Positions 1-11,163 of a DNA stretch of 64,000 nucleotides are shown one piece after another (the stretch's first letter is position 1; the number at the start of each line of letters is the position of its first letter). Made by a program: the position numbers and the translations under genes. The stretch comes from Siphonodentalium dalli. Lineage: Eukaryota; Mollusca; Scaphopoda; Gadilida; Siphonodentaliidae. The notes beneath the pieces are model-generated. The model was given only the letters and a program-made list of their open reading frames with translations, did no database searches and had not been told where the DNA came from. The stretch is from NCBI GenBank assembly GCA_032622095.1, contig CP136069.1:19543326-19607325 (forward strand), written 5' to 3'.

Positions 1-19
1 ATTTCTCTAACACAATGCT

Positions 20-205
20 TTGATATTTGTGATGTGGGCTCCATGCAGAGTTACAGTATTCGATGATAGGTCTGACCATGCTTATGTAGAGCGATTAGAA
101 AGTGTCGATGTCCAGCATGTTCGTGAAAGTTTTATTGACTATGCGGATGATTTGGGAAGCTTTATTGTTTTAGGATATTGTAGGAAGGCTAATCTGGCCG
201 TGTAA
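20..205 (+). CDS. possible coding fragment, unknown
   Basis: A 61-codon open frame near the left window edge, from an ATG at 20 to TAA at 203-205. Its composition looks more like protein than the surrounding AT-rich DNA: mixed charged and aliphatic residues with a segment DYADDLGSFIVLGY near residues 41-54. The YADD string resembles a reverse transcriptase active site, but the flanking residues do not let me claim a reverse transcriptase. No signal peptide, membrane segment or recognisable domain is visible. It could be the end of a transposon ORF or of a host exon that starts left of the window, or chance. Confidence 0.18.
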   Translation: MIFVMWAPCRVTVFDDRSDHAYVERLESVDVQHVRESFIDYADDLGSFIVLGYCRKANLAV

Positions 206-577
206 AAATTCGTTGGGTGTGTATTCCCTGGATGTCTTATAGTTGCAGTATGTAACTATTATGACCGCGTTAATTGCTTTCGATGTTTAGGTATGAAGAA
301 TGGCTGGGCCATACACTCTTGAAGATTTTATGGCGGGAACACAATGCCTCCGATTTTTTATCCGCATTTAGAAGCTTTCTGGTGTGGTGAATGTGAAACC
401 TGCAGCAATAAGCCGTAGTTTTTTGCAATAGTTTGAAGGATTAGTTGTTTTAACGGAATTATGAGGCGGTGCATTCATGTAACCAATATATTTTATATTA
501 TAATTTATATTTATGCGTAATAATATGATCTTGAGGGCGTTACCATTTCTGATTATGGGTTTCTTGTCATTATGGTG
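206..577. other. no gene seen
   Basis: AT-rich sequence without a convincing ORF, splice-bounded exon or recognised repeat. The minus-strand frame at 368-658 overlaps a dispersed repeat and is not supported as a gene. Confidence 0.5.
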
Positions 578-845
578 CGCAGGAAGGTATGTTATCATTG
601 TGGTTTTGGTAGCATTAATATTTAGCTCGGGGTCACCACCAGGGGGCGCGTATAACAAAAATGTAACAACTTTTCACGGGTGATCACATTTGAGGGCAGT
701 CACTGTTGGCTGCTATATGCATGTACTATAATACCATGTCTTACCATTTAAATAGACCAGTGTTTGTGGATTGTACTACCTTGTAAAATAGCTATATGTC
801 ATGTTGTTAATCCGGATTATGTGTCCTTTTGTCATTTTGAGATTG
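578..845 (+). repeat. dispersed repeat R1, copy 1
   Basis: Matches 8266-8518 in the same orientation. Shared blocks include AGGAAGGTATGTTAT, AGCTCGGGGTCACCA, GAGGGCAGTCACTGTTGGCT and GTTGCTAATCCGGA (GTTGTTAATCCGGA here). Divergence with several indels suggests old copies. Both copies begin at a GGAAG/GTATGT junction that looks like a splice donor. Confidence 0.7.
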
Positions 846-856
846 TTTCACATATT

Positions 857-966
857 CCCAACCTGCCAATTGACTGTCGGCACAATATATAATGACGGTG
901 AGGTCTGGAAGGAGACAAAAACCAGAAACAATTTCATTGCATTTTCTACCAAATGTTGTCAGTATG
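857..966 (+). repeat. dispersed repeat R2, copy 1, left part
   Basis: Aligns to 10565-10675 (CTGCCAATTGACTGTCG, GGTGAGGTCT, ATTTCATTG, AAATGTTGT). The homology stops here and resumes at 2005, so this copy of R2 is split by about 1 kb relative to the copy at 10.6 kb. Confidence 0.6.
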
Positions 967-2004
967 TTCGTTATTACGTGCGCTCGCGCAACAGTATGGC
1001 GATCAGACAGATTCGTACGTTGGTGTCACCCTACTCCGTTTCACTCCATGACGTCACCAAAAACGACGTAAAACCTCGTGGCGTTCTGACATTTTTACTG
1101 TGCCGCGTTTTTGCTATGTTTATTGTATGTGTTGTTTTCGATTATTTGTTTGTCGCCGATATCGCCATTTGTCGGGATTCCCTGTTTCTATATTTAAAAC
1201 TGGCATGCTCGTAGTGAGCCTCGATTTCGATTTTTTCTCCCAGGTCAAAATACGCCAGAGTTATGACAAAAATAGATCGACCTACATTTTCTCCATCAGA
1301 ACTCTACATCAAAGAGTCTATAGACTCATTCGGGACCTACATAGACTCCTTCATTGGGGTATTTTTACTTATAATTGGGAAGTTTTATTATTTTTGGTTC
1401 GTGCGAAGACCTCTTTTTATCGTGCGGGGAAAGAGAGACATTCAAAACGCGATTTCGTAATTCGACGCAATAGGCTGAATAGCCTAACCTTCAGCCGAGT
1501 TCCGGGTCAAATACGACGAATGACGTAACACAAAACAAAACGAATTTGTTGACACAAACACCGTTTGAAGAGTTTATTATTACATAAAATGATCGTTATT
1601 GATTAATTATTGATGAATTATTGATATTTATTGTTGCACATTGGCTGCTATCAATATTTACACAAATAGTATTAATTATGTCTTATAATTGCTCCTTTGG
1701 TCAACTTTGACTATCGGAAAATGAAAATGAGAATATGCCGCTGAAAAAAATGTAATCGATATTAAAGTCTCATCCTTTCGGCAACATGGAATTGGTTTTA
1801 ATTACTTAAATGATTAATATAGTAATTTGCCTTTTATCTGTGATGAAATGAGAAATGGTAATTGTCTTTTTTTGCTAACATTAAATTAAATTAAATAAAT
1901 TAAGTAAAATACAGTGAAATTATTTTTTAAATTATTGTTTATTACATTTTTGCGCACGTTGGCATCTCTCTGAGTGCATTCTAGTTACATGTAGTTAACA
2001 TTAT
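967..2004. mobile_element. insertion interrupting repeat R2
   Basis: About 1040 bp present in R2 copy 1 and absent from copy 2 at 10675. The first 550 bp are less AT-rich than the flanks and contain several overlapping open frames (801-1214, 1100-1528, 1263-1460), none with a recognisable domain. The rest is AT-rich. I could not identify terminal repeats or a target duplication, so its class is unknown. Confidence 0.4.
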
Positions 2005-2602
2005 TAAATATCGTACTTCGACGTCCATCCTGGCATTTTTACCAAAAAAAAAAATGACAAACGTGGAAGTTAGAAAAGCTTTGGCGGCTGTTTCACATCA
2101 CTTGGTACTGATCTCATCCAGCGCTGGTTTCTCATAACATGGTACTTGTCTCGTCCCGCTTGGTACCAGACCATACCAGACAAATGAATGGAAACGTTGC
2201 TTCTATTATCGATTTTAGAATTGTTACATGTATACGTCAGCCAAAATCACATTGCTTGACCGAAACATAAGGCTATATTTACTAAATATTGGAGGTAAGA
2301 ATTCTAATAGTCTAACTCATCCACAGTGTGCTCTTATTTTTCAGCATGAACTGACGTTTACCTCACCCACTCGTCTGAATATTCACCACGGTGTTCTCTT
2401 ATTTTTCAGTATGAACGTACGTTCGGACTGAACGAAGACCAGACGCCGGTTGGCTCAATCAGCCGGTCACTCATGCTATTCGGATGAGTGAAGTCCATGG
2501 AACCATTTCGTCTTGCCTGATGGACCGTGAACGATCACCTTTGATGGAGTAACACGTGCATGTGCCTTATTTACCTGACATTGTGGTGCTATTAAAACTA
2601 TG
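2005..2602 (+). repeat. dispersed repeat R2, copy 1, right part
   Basis: Aligns to 10676-11163. Shared blocks include ATCCTGGCAT, AATGACAAACGT, GCCAAAATCACATTG, ACATAAGGCTATAT, CTCTTATTTTTCAGTATGAAC and TCAATCAGCCGGTCACTCAT. Not coding as far as I can see. Confidence 0.7.
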
Positions 2603-2644
2603 AGATGTATATATTACAACGGTGTGCTTGACTGTGAAACAGTT

Positions 2645-3005
2645 CCTAAATATGATTAAAATCATATAATTCATCACCATTTGAAACGTCTGTGTCTCAG
2701 AAGGTGCCCATAGAGAAATAGAAAACAGCTGAAATCATAGAAAGATTCCCCCCGTTATGGCTCCCAGAACGAAACAGAATTAAAACTAAAAATGTATTTT
2801 CAATAACTTTATATCTTGAGAAAAAATGAAACTTGAGCACAGAACACAAGTCGGTATCTCAACAAAAACAACATGTTCTCAGTTTATTACACCGAATATG
2901 TTGACAATACAATGTTTGGAGCTTCCTCTTTCAAATGGTATATAATATGTCATATATTTTATATAAAAAATTATCTGGGGGTTCGAACATTAAGTGGGCC
3001 TTTAA
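2645..3005 (+). mobile_element. M1 MITE, left end missing
   Basis: Member of the M1 family (other copies near 8.5, 33.0, 50.1, 54.1 and 60.7 kb). Diagnostic blocks are CATCACCATTTGAAACGTCT, TGTCTCAGAAGGTGCCCATA and CCCCGTTATGGCTCCCAGAA. It ends at GTTCGAACATTAAGTGGGCC followed by TTTAAA. The left terminus is not recognisable. Confidence 0.75.
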
Positions 3006-3050
3006 AATATGCAGTGCTCCTGACTCCTATGTGACTTCCGTTATTTAAAG

Positions 3051-3609
3051 TATGGCCCTGCGAATCGGGCATTTTCATCTCGAATCGAATCAGCCAAATG
3101 ATTCCGAATCGCATCGAATCTCGAATCGACTCATTAAATCAGACGTATCAATAGAGAAGATGTATATATATATATCACTTGACCGAGTAGCTGTACCGCT
3201 ATCTATATATTAACTTCGTAACGACGAAATTGATCGTTGGTATATAATGTAAATATGATCCATAAATGGATAAAATTCGCATTTAACCAATTAAGTGCGC
3301 ACTTTGTGGCTATCTCTGCTATATAATATCGAAATGGTATCATAAGCAATAATGAAGTCAGTAAGCATTAACTTGCATTGCTTCGGTGGTCTATATCTTA
3401 TAGCTCAGTCTACAACAGTGGTTGTAATGTGTGGTTTTTCGTTGGTATCATAAGCTATCTTCGGGAAAAAGCAATGCTGTCCATTGCCGTAATGAGAATA
3501 CAACTGGTGCCAGTGATTCGATACAATTCGAATCAGGACAGCCGATTTCGAATCGAATCTGGCGAAAGATTCCGAATCGCATTGAATAGAATCGAGTAGC
3601 AGGGCCCTA
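3051..3609 (+). mobile_element. hAT-like MITE with 8-bp target duplication
   Basis: A 559-bp element starting TATGGCCCTGC and ending GCAGGGCCCTA (11-bp terminal inverted repeats, one mismatch). It is flanked by the direct 8-mer ATTTAAAG at 3043-3050 and 3610-3617. Both sub-terminal regions are packed with the GAATC pentamer (CGAATCGAATC type). A related unoccupied locus lies near 16768-16795, where TTATTTAAAGGGACATTTCTC runs uninterrupted. An 8-bp target duplication is typical of hAT elements. No transposase frame is present, so it is non-autonomous. Confidence 0.8.
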
Positions 3610-3823
3610 ATTTAAAGGGAAGTTGCTCGTTTGAAACCCGTCCTCGTCGTATGCAACATAATCGGGCCTCCCTCCTGTTCTTGCATTGAAATCACCTCCC
3701 TATATAATTAGTTTATCAAATTCTAAGTGTGTTAAATATTGTTCAATATCTGTGCCTGCGCCTGATGCAGATGGACCAAACTTTCTGAAATCGTTCCCGT
3801 CCGGAGCGTTTAGAGCTTAGAAT

Positions 3824-3880
3824 AATAAAGAGCGTTTATTGTTATTATTTCCTGATAAGGTAGACACAAAGAGCGTTTAT
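3824..3880 (+). repeat. paired AATAAAGAGCGTT motif
   Basis: Two direct copies of AAAGAGCGTTTAT (3824-3840 and 3866-3880) separated by about 42 nt, with TTTCCTGATAAGG between them. The same arrangement recurs inside M2 elements and at 48.9, 59.0 and 59.9 kb in different flanks. Function unknown. Confidence 0.7.
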
Positions 3881-4134
3881 CTTTAATAACGATATTGAAA
3901 ACGGCTAATAATTCTTTAATTGTGTTATTCAAATATGTTCATAGTATATCTAATATGGAGGCTGATTTCACGTATTGGTCGACCAATGTTGTCCTTACTA
4001 CCAAATTACGTTTACATAATTTGAGGAGAAGAAAAAAAGCCGCACGATATCTGCTTAAAACACAACTTGTTTTACAGCTGTTCCCCAGAGGAAAAAAACC
4101 CATCACATTATCTGCTGATAATATAACTTGTTTT

Positions 4135-4245
4135 AGGTAGATATTCTGCTTAGAATCGCCTCAGTTTGAGTCGATAGTGTGCTGAAAAATAAGAATATTA
4201 GTCACATTATCCACTCATAATGAGGAGATTCTAAGCAGATTATGT
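4135..4245. repeat. inverted repeat, TCTGCTTAGAATC family
   Basis: Left arm near 4145 (ATTCTGCTTAGAATCGCCTC) pairs with the right arm near 4222 (GAGGAGATTCTAAGCAGAT). Further copies of the arms lie at 4430-4515 and 5905-5935, so this is a small dispersed hairpin family. No coding potential. Confidence 0.6.
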
Positions 4246-5435
4246 GCGGACAATTATACAACTAACTCATGAGTTATCAGGTGTACGCTCTAACGCCATA
4301 CAACGAAATAGCGGGTATGTTTCCATTATGTTCTTATTTCAGAATCCAATAATTACATTATGTATCTATTTCACATTACATGTCGATTATGTGCGTATTT
4401 CCACAAAGATATGTTTGTATCTTAGGTAGATAATCTGCTTAGAATTGTCTCAATTTGAGTCGATAATGTCATATTTTAGACTCATAATGCGATTCTATGC
4501 AGATTATGTGTGGACAATGTGTCATAAAGTGATATCAGCAGGGCAAAACTAATTTATTCTTGGAACGAATATAAGATGTGTGTAATGCCAACCCGATCAG
4601 CATATACAAGATTATACACAGAAACAACTAATTACCACCTTCGAATAATGAGTCCGGTATGTCTTGCTGGGGAGTATTTGCATTTAGTGGATTATGAATG
4701 CGGAGTAGAATTGCGCATTGAGATACACCAAGTCACAGTGACACCTGCTGGTCATTTTATTCTAAATTCCACCTAAAACAGCTTGTGTAATGTCAAGCGT
4801 GCCAGCATATATCAACTGTGCATAACAGAAGCACGTGTGTTGACATCCATGGCTATTAGCATGTGTTGGATTTTTCGTGCAACTATAGTTACACATGAAT
4901 ATATATTATGTCTCAATGACAATTATTTAAATATGAAACAAGAGATAATATATTTGGTACACATGACATGCTATCGAGGTAGTTGACTTGTCACCCGAAT
5001 ATCCATGTCGAATTGGCAATTCTGTATAATCAGATTTTAAAATACGAACCAAATTGTAATTGATCAGAAGGGGACTGGCTCGAGTAGTGACGAGACTGGC
5101 TCCTTGGGATAAGGGAATTGCTCATTTAGAGAGGAAACTTGTGAATTGGAGAGGGGTGATCTGCTAATAATACATTTTGATATGTAGCAACCCATATGCT
5201 CTTATTTCGCTGGCCCAGGTATGGCATGTTAGTCCGCATGGGCTTAGCGTTTGTTAAATTTACATTTGTATATAAGTAAGGGTTAGAGCACACGAATTGT
5301 TCATTACCAGAATCAATCGAGTCGAAGACGAGATTTATTCTGGTAAAGAAGTATTCACGTACTCTGGCCGACTATATAAGACCACAATTGATCCCACATA
5401 ATGCAATCAACTGGAAATGTGCAGTTGGGCGTGTT
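4246..5435. other. no gene seen; degraded repeat DNA
   Basis: Contains a second hairpin of the same family at 4430-4515 and otherwise AT-rich, unrecognised sequence. The short open frames at 4576-4776 and 4783-4986 lack splice context, domains or conserved copies. Confidence 0.5.
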
Positions 5436-5439
5436 TTGA

Positions 5440-5465
5440 CCAATTCAATTCAATTCAATTTATTA
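5440..5465 (-). repeat. LINE/SINE-type TTGAA tail
   Basis: Three TTCAA pentamers followed by TTTATTAG; on the minus strand this reads AATAAATTGAATTGAATTG. Such AATAAA plus (TTGAA)n tails end many animal LINEs and their SINEs. The body, which would lie to the right on +, is too decayed to identify. Similar tails occur at 6783-6803 (CAAT version), 30744-30776 and 62918-62941. Confidence 0.45.
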
Positions 5466-5469
5466 GTAT

Positions 5470-6110
5470 TCTGATCATCAAGGTAGATATAACAGAAACA
5501 TGGTTATTACAAATATCGATGCACGACACACAATCCGTGCGTTGACCGCCGGTTAGCCACACCCAACAACGTGATTAACATTAACTGATCGCCGTTGAAT
5601 GTGAATAGATATGTCCGAAACAACACGGACTGGTCCCACTTTGAAGCGCCCGTGCGATTTATCTGTTAAGAGTTGCGTGTGCCTAACAATGGGATAATCA
5701 CTGAACTATTCCTTCGCCAGCCTTGGGAATTGGTGTGCTTTACCAAAAATCAGGGAACGATTGTAACAATAGGATTGTGCTCTAATCAGAAATAAAGATG
5801 TGCATCGGTACGATTATTGCGTCCCAGCAATATTCCCCGCTGTGGCAAATCAGCCTGTTCTCTCGAAAACCAGCACGTTAACTGCTTATAATAGAACTTT
5901 ATCGACTCAAAATGAGGCGATTCTAAGCGGACAATTACACAAATAAGCCAGGTGTACGCTCTTTAACACGTGCTTTCACTGTGGTCCGGTCCATAAAACG
6001 AAATAGCCCGTAGGAAAATATAGGAATTTATGCGCCCGCTGCGATCTTAAAATGTGCATATAGTGTCCTAAGTGCGACGTCAGAATACATCGGCCATTCC
6101 AGCTTCCTTT
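5470..6110. other. no gene seen
   Basis: Probable decayed body of the element that ends at 5440. A TCGACTCAAAATGAGGCG-type arm of the 4.1-kb hairpin family sits near 5895-5935. No ORF or RNA gene supported. Confidence 0.45.
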
Positions 6111-6115
6111 TTGGG

Positions 6116-6210
6116 GTTGCTTCGGGGGCCGTGTGGTATTGATGTCGGACTTTGAGTCGCAAGGCGCGCTCGCCGTCATGGGCCGGAGTTCGAATCCCAC
6201 CCAATCCAAC
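6116..6210 (+). tRNA. class-II tRNA-like sequence (pseudo-tRNA or SINE head)
   Basis: A tRNA-like order can be read. There is an A-box-like stretch GGCCGTGTGGTATTGATG, an anticodon-arm-like GACTTTGAGTC, a variable-arm hairpin GGCGCGCTCGCC typical of Ser/Leu-class tRNAs, and a B box GAGTTCGAATCCC. The acceptor ends show partial pairing (GTTG with CAAC). The T stem and anticodon stem pair badly, so it is unlikely to be a working tRNA. A tRNA pseudogene or the head of a tRNA-derived SINE fits better. Confidence 0.4.
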
Positions 6211-8025
6211 AAAAAATAATTTGCACCGTCTCAAAAATCAAATTTGCTTCTAAAAATAGGCACCTGGTGTGTTGTATAGTCCCAAGCATGTTCTAAGGGC
6301 CAGCTCGGCTCGGCATGTTTAGGAGGCAATAAATATAACATTGCTACTGTGCTATATCCCCTATATAGATAACAGTTTAATTTATATGTGGTGTCAAATT
6401 TCCAATGTCGCATCAGGCATGAAATTTCCAACTGTTGAACATTTTGACAAAGTTGTGGGGGCGGTCTAACCCCCCCCCGATATTACATGTCACGTCCCTG
6501 AGGTCTGAATTTTCTATTCGCTCCACTTAATCTATATTTTCTTGTACAAGGATGTTCACAACTATGTTTTAGGATGTAACCTAATAGTTTACATTATAAA
6601 GTAATTAGTTTACACTTCACTCAGACATCAACAATTTAAACACACATTCCCACTTTACCTCAGAACTGACCCGCCATGACGGTGAGTTGGCTTCACGATG
6701 ACAATAACTGTGCAGTATTGGTAATAACATCGAGTTATCGTTATCCGAATGTCGAGTTATTGTTAAACATGCACAGTTATAGTTCTCAATCAATCAATCA
6801 AGTTTATTGTCTATTAAATCAATTAATGACATTTAGACAACATTAATTAACATATGTACATAGAATTTACAGATTACACGCGAGCAAACTACAGCTGCAC
6901 ACATTACTTGGAAATCCAAACAATGCACGCAGCTCCAATCTACACACGACTATCAACCGCTGTGGTAACACCCTCATTCCCACCATCCCTGCCATACCAC
7001 ATCACCAGGCGCCCTGGCGGAGCACACCCCGCTACACAGAAAGTCGACTGGTCGCTGTCGCCTGTCAGTTCTGAAATATAACGCACTTAATGAAACAAGA
7101 AAACCATAATCAGAAATGGTAACGCGCTCAAGATAATATATTATATACCCATGATTGTAATTATAGAATATAAAATATATTGGTTTCGCGAATGACCAAC
7201 TCAGAATTCCGTTAAAATAACAATAACAACCAGCACCTAATTAACGAACCGGCGGCCGACTCGACCGTCTCCGACCACAACCCTCAGAGGGCTTCAGAAC
7301 GAAAAATGTCTATAAAAGTTGAAATATAAAACTTACAAATTATCTTTTTCATTTCTTTTATTTGTAATTGACATAGCCTGTCATAAACCAAAAATCAACA
7401 TTATTGACATAATAATGTAAAGGACAATAAACGAAATTGAAATTCCGAACTACACCTTTTACCGGACTCGGCCTCCGGCTCGCAGTTCGACTTTTAATCA
7501 TCCCAACATTTCCTATTCTATAAATAAAACATCCATGTTAATGGCAGCGCCCACAGCTATCAAGAATCTCTAGGACAGTATACACGCGGAGCGCGTAACA
7601 AGGACCGATTTAACACTAACAGAATGTCTTTTTTTTGTTCGAATTATTAGTTCTGCGACAAGTTACAAACTCGTAGTATATATGTGGCATATCTGCACAC
7701 TCAGGCGTGAACAATTCCAAGTCAGGCCTGTCTTGAGTAACCATTGTGCGTCTATAGTATCGATTATTACAGACAATATACAGTACATACAATTGGGAAA
7801 ATGGCGACATAAACAATGGGAAAGGTGGACGCAATGCATGGGATTTTTGCCACAAAAGTTTTGAAGATCAGCTCACAGAATTAAAGATCGCACAAACCAC
7901 AATCCCCTTCTAGTCTGGTGAATCCTTTCATAGTGTCTTGTTGATTCTTTTAAAAGTTGAAACATAGTTAAGAAACGAGGTATATGTTAAAAAAAAAAAA
8001 CACGGAGCGAGAAGACATTGTCTAA
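6211..8025. other. no gene seen
   Basis: Unrecognised, mostly AT-rich DNA. It contains a C10 run near 6468-6478, a (CAAT)n tail near 6783-6803, and (A)12 near 7990. Frames at 6854-7081 and 7616-7855 show no domain, splice context or repeat-independent support. Confidence 0.45.
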
Positions 8026-8029
8026 TTAG

Positions 8030-8272
8030 ACGAGAGCCATTAACGCAAACCTCAAGATCCGTAGTCAGGAAGAAACGGCGAGACAACAAGGGATGGATCG
8101 ACAAGTAAGGGAAAGGAAACACCAGCGGGAGGAAAAAGCTCGGGACGAAAAAGCTAGAGATGAAGATACGAGACGACAGGAAAGGGACAAGAGAATGAAA
8201 GAGGAGGAGGAAAAACGGCGACAGGGGGTTGATAGTCGAATAGCAAATTGGAACACGGATGGGCGTAGGAAG
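8030..8272 (+). CDS. possible exon of a charged coiled-coil protein
   Basis: An open frame of about 81 codons, free of stops from 8030, with an ATG at 8093. It encodes a very Arg/Glu/Lys-rich segment of the QVRERKHQREEKARDEKAR type, probably a single alpha-helix or coiled coil, ending in NWNTDGRRK. It stops exactly at AGGAAG/GTATGT, a good donor in phase 0; a weak acceptor (CTAATTAG) sits just upstream at 8029. Composition resembles the linkers of the gene at 34-42 kb, but I see no direct sequence identity and no partner exon. The donor lies at the start of repeat R1, which also occurs at 578, so the splice site may be repeat-borne. Could be a real exon, a gene relic or chance. Confidence 0.33.
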
Positions 8273-8518
8273 GTATGTTATAATGAGGCAACATTAATAT
8301 TGAGCTCGGGGTCACCATGTACCGATTTGTAAACAAATTGTAACAGCTTTCCTCGGGGTGATCACAGTTGAGGGCAGTCACTGTTGGCTGCAACCTGTCT
8401 ATAATAATAATGCCATGTAAAATAATATATATATTTTTTAATTTACAGCCTTGACTTAGTTGACTATAATAACTATGTCTTGTTGCTAATCCGGACATGT
8501 ATCCTTGAGCCATTTTAA
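8266..8518 (+). repeat. dispersed repeat R1, copy 2
   Basis: Direct homologue of 578-845, running from AGGAAGGTATGTTATAATG to CTAATCCGGACATGTATCC. If 8030-8272 is an exon, this is its intron start. Confidence 0.7.
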
Positions 8519-8775
8519 ACGCCCATTTAATTTTCTAGTCACTGATTATTTTTTTTATAGTGACTTGATATACTGTTTTAATAACAATCTATGCCATAAA
8601 ATATGATTAAAGTACTATAATTCATCACCATTTGGAACGTCTGTGTCTCAGAAGGTGCCCATAAGGTAATAAAAAATAGCTGAAATCATAAAACATTTCC
8701 CCCGTTATGGCCTCCAGAATGCAACACAACATAAAACTAAATATGTATTTTCAATGGATGGGGAATAACTATATC
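8519..8775 (+). mobile_element. M1 MITE, left half
   Basis: Starts GCCCATTTAATTTTCTAG, the M1 terminus, and continues through the CATCACCATTTGGAACGTCT and CCCCGTTATGGCCTCCAGAA blocks. It ends near GGGGAATAACTATATCTC, where the tandem region at 8781 begins; the right half is missing. Confidence 0.75.
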
Positions 8776-8780
8776 TCTTC

Positions 8781-9830
8781 GGGGTGACCTCTAGAGGGAA
8801 GCCATCGATTTTCGATTCGTTAAAAACATGGCCGACAGCAGCCACATTGGATTTCAAATTTTAATCCATCGTGCACCATGTACCTCGTAAATGTTGGAGA
8901 AATGTTTTGAAAATGTACAAGCATGTTTAGGATTACCTCTAGATGGGAGCGATCGAATTTGAACGATTTTAGATTAAAACATGGCCGCTGACAGTCATCT
9001 TGGATTTTACGCTGTATATGACTAAATCCTGTGGTACACCCTACAGTCCACATTCCTCATTTGATCTTCACCAAACTGCATATGGATATTTATAGTTACA
9101 TCTATAGATGCCTCTAAATTCTTTGAAAAAATGGCTGCAAGCGGCCATCTTGGAATTCACTCTTTCGTGACTAAGTCCTTCTTCGGCTCACCCTACAGGC
9201 CACGTCCCTCACCAGATCATCACCTATATTCATATAGATCTTTTCGGTGACATATATAGATTGGAGCCATCGATTTTTTTTATACGAAATTCGTTGAAAA
9301 ACATGCCCGCCAGCAGCTATCTTAGATTTCAAATTTGAATCCATCGACACACCTTGCAGCCCGCATCTTAGAAATGTTTTAGGGTCACCTCTAGATGGGA
9401 GCTATCGAATTTGAACGGTTTTCGATGAAAAACATGGCCAGCAATCTTGTGTTTTACTCTTTGCATGACTAAATCCTTTGGCACACCAAAAGTTACCCTA
9501 AAGATCACACCCCTCATTCGATCATCACCAAACTGTATGTGGATCTTCAGGTGACCTCTGGATGGGAGCCATCGATTATTTCCGAAATTCGATGATAAAA
9601 ATGGCAATCAGGCCATAATGGATTTTACTCTTTGCATGTCTAAATCATTCGGCACATCCTATAGGCCACACCCTTATCCAATCATCATCAAACTTCATAT
9701 GGATCTTCGGGGTGACGGGAGCCATCGATTATTCCGAAATTCGTTAAAAACATGGCCGTAAGCAGCCATCTTGGATTCAAATTTGAATCCATCGGCACAC
9801 CCTGCAGCCCACATTTATTGGTGAAATGGT
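8781..9830. repeat. degenerate ~155-bp tandem repeat
   Basis: About seven diverged units, each with GGTGACCTCTAGATGGGAGC, ATCGATTTTCGA, a variant of AACATGGCCG-CAGCCATCTTGGAT, and CACACCCTGCAGCCCACA. Unit starts are near 8781, 8935, 9100, 9246, 9384, 9550 and 9712. A lone relative of the CAAGATGGCCGCTGGCAGCC block sits at 35090. Not coding. Confidence 0.75.
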
Positions 9831-9834
9831 TGAA

Positions 9835-10560
9835 ATGAAAATATTTCATCAACACAAATCAAGTCCATTTCGGTAACTTTTTTACTTTACTTCTTCTTTA
9901 TCATTCTATTCATTGCTCAGCAAAAAAACAAAACAAAAAAATGCTCCTTACCAATTTGAACTACAGTGTCATTGAAACTTTCATTATCGGTTCCTTTTGA
10001 TTAAAAATAAAACTGGCAGGTAAAACTCATTTCTTGAGTCATCTAAGGGATAATTCGATTAACTTTTCCATTCCCCTCACAATGTGTGGTCCCAATTAAA
10101 GAACATGACCGTGATAATAACGAAAATTCCATTGTGCGAGTCGTAACAACGACGGAAACCGCGATTTGTTATATATATTTGTGGGCTCTCTCTCGGTCGA
10201 GCGGTTCTCTCGCCATTTAATCGATAATATATCGGAAAATACTATGACTAATATTTAGAAGGACTTGGTTCAAACTGACCATGACGTGAAAATAACCAAG
10301 GAAACACCAACAAAAATCAATGTATTAAGTTGGTAATTTGCCCCACTTGAGTTACGCTGACTTCACACATATGCTTTATAAAGGTTGGTAAACTGGCACT
10401 TCTGCTGCCTCTGCCAATTTAGGAAAGTTTAATGTATTCAAGATATATATATATATATTTGTGTCCAGATTTTACGGTTTCAGTACACCAAACTTTCAAA
10501 ATAAATCATTCCTGAACCATCACAAATCCGGGAATAAAATGACTTACGATGTAAAATTTC
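9835..10560. other. no gene seen
   Basis: AT-rich intergenic DNA with a (TA)n run near 10443-10460 and an A-rich stretch near 9925-9945. No supported ORF or RNA. Confidence 0.5.
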
Positions 10561-10564
10561 CTAC

Positions 10565-11163
10565 ACAGTTCCTACTCACTGCCAATTGATTGTCGTCACA
10601 ACGCATGTCCAATGAATATAGAATGATGGGTGAGGTCTTCAATGAATTTCATTGTCTTTCAAATGTTGTAAGTATTAATATCGTATTTCGAGATGCAATA
10701 ATGACCCACATCCTGGCATTATCACCAAAAAAAATGACAAACGTAGCAATTAGGAAAATTTTGGCGACTGGTTTCTCATCCCGAATTGTATCAGGCCGTA
10801 TACCATACAACTGGAAACGTTGTTGATTATCTGCGTTAGAAATGTTACATCTACACGTCATCGGCCAAAATCACATTGGTCGCTTGACCAACACATAAGG
10901 CTATATATGCTAAATATTGGGGGCAAGAGTTCTAATAGTCCACCTCATCCACTGTCTGAATATTCTCTTATTTTTCAGTATGAACGGACGTTCGGACTGA
11001 ACAAAGACCAGACTCCAGTTGGCTCAATCAGCCGGTCACTCATGCTATTCGGAACCTGATGGATGCATGCCTGATGGACCGCGAACAATCACTTTTGACG
11101 GAGTAACACACGTACTTGTGCCTTAATTCCATGACATTGCGGTGTAATTAAAATTATTAGATT
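10565..11163 (+). repeat. dispersed repeat R2, copy 2 (uninterrupted)
   Basis: Uninterrupted homologue of 857-966 plus 2005-2602. It shows the empty site of the insertion at 967-2004. Confidence 0.7.

Noticed and set aside
20-205. Reverse transcriptase fragment from the YADD string
   Set aside because: The residues around it do not match other reverse transcriptase blocks and the frame is only 61 codons; kept only as an unknown fragment.
6116-6210. Functional tRNA gene
   Set aside because: Boxes are present but anticodon and T stems do not pair; reported only as a tRNA-like unit.
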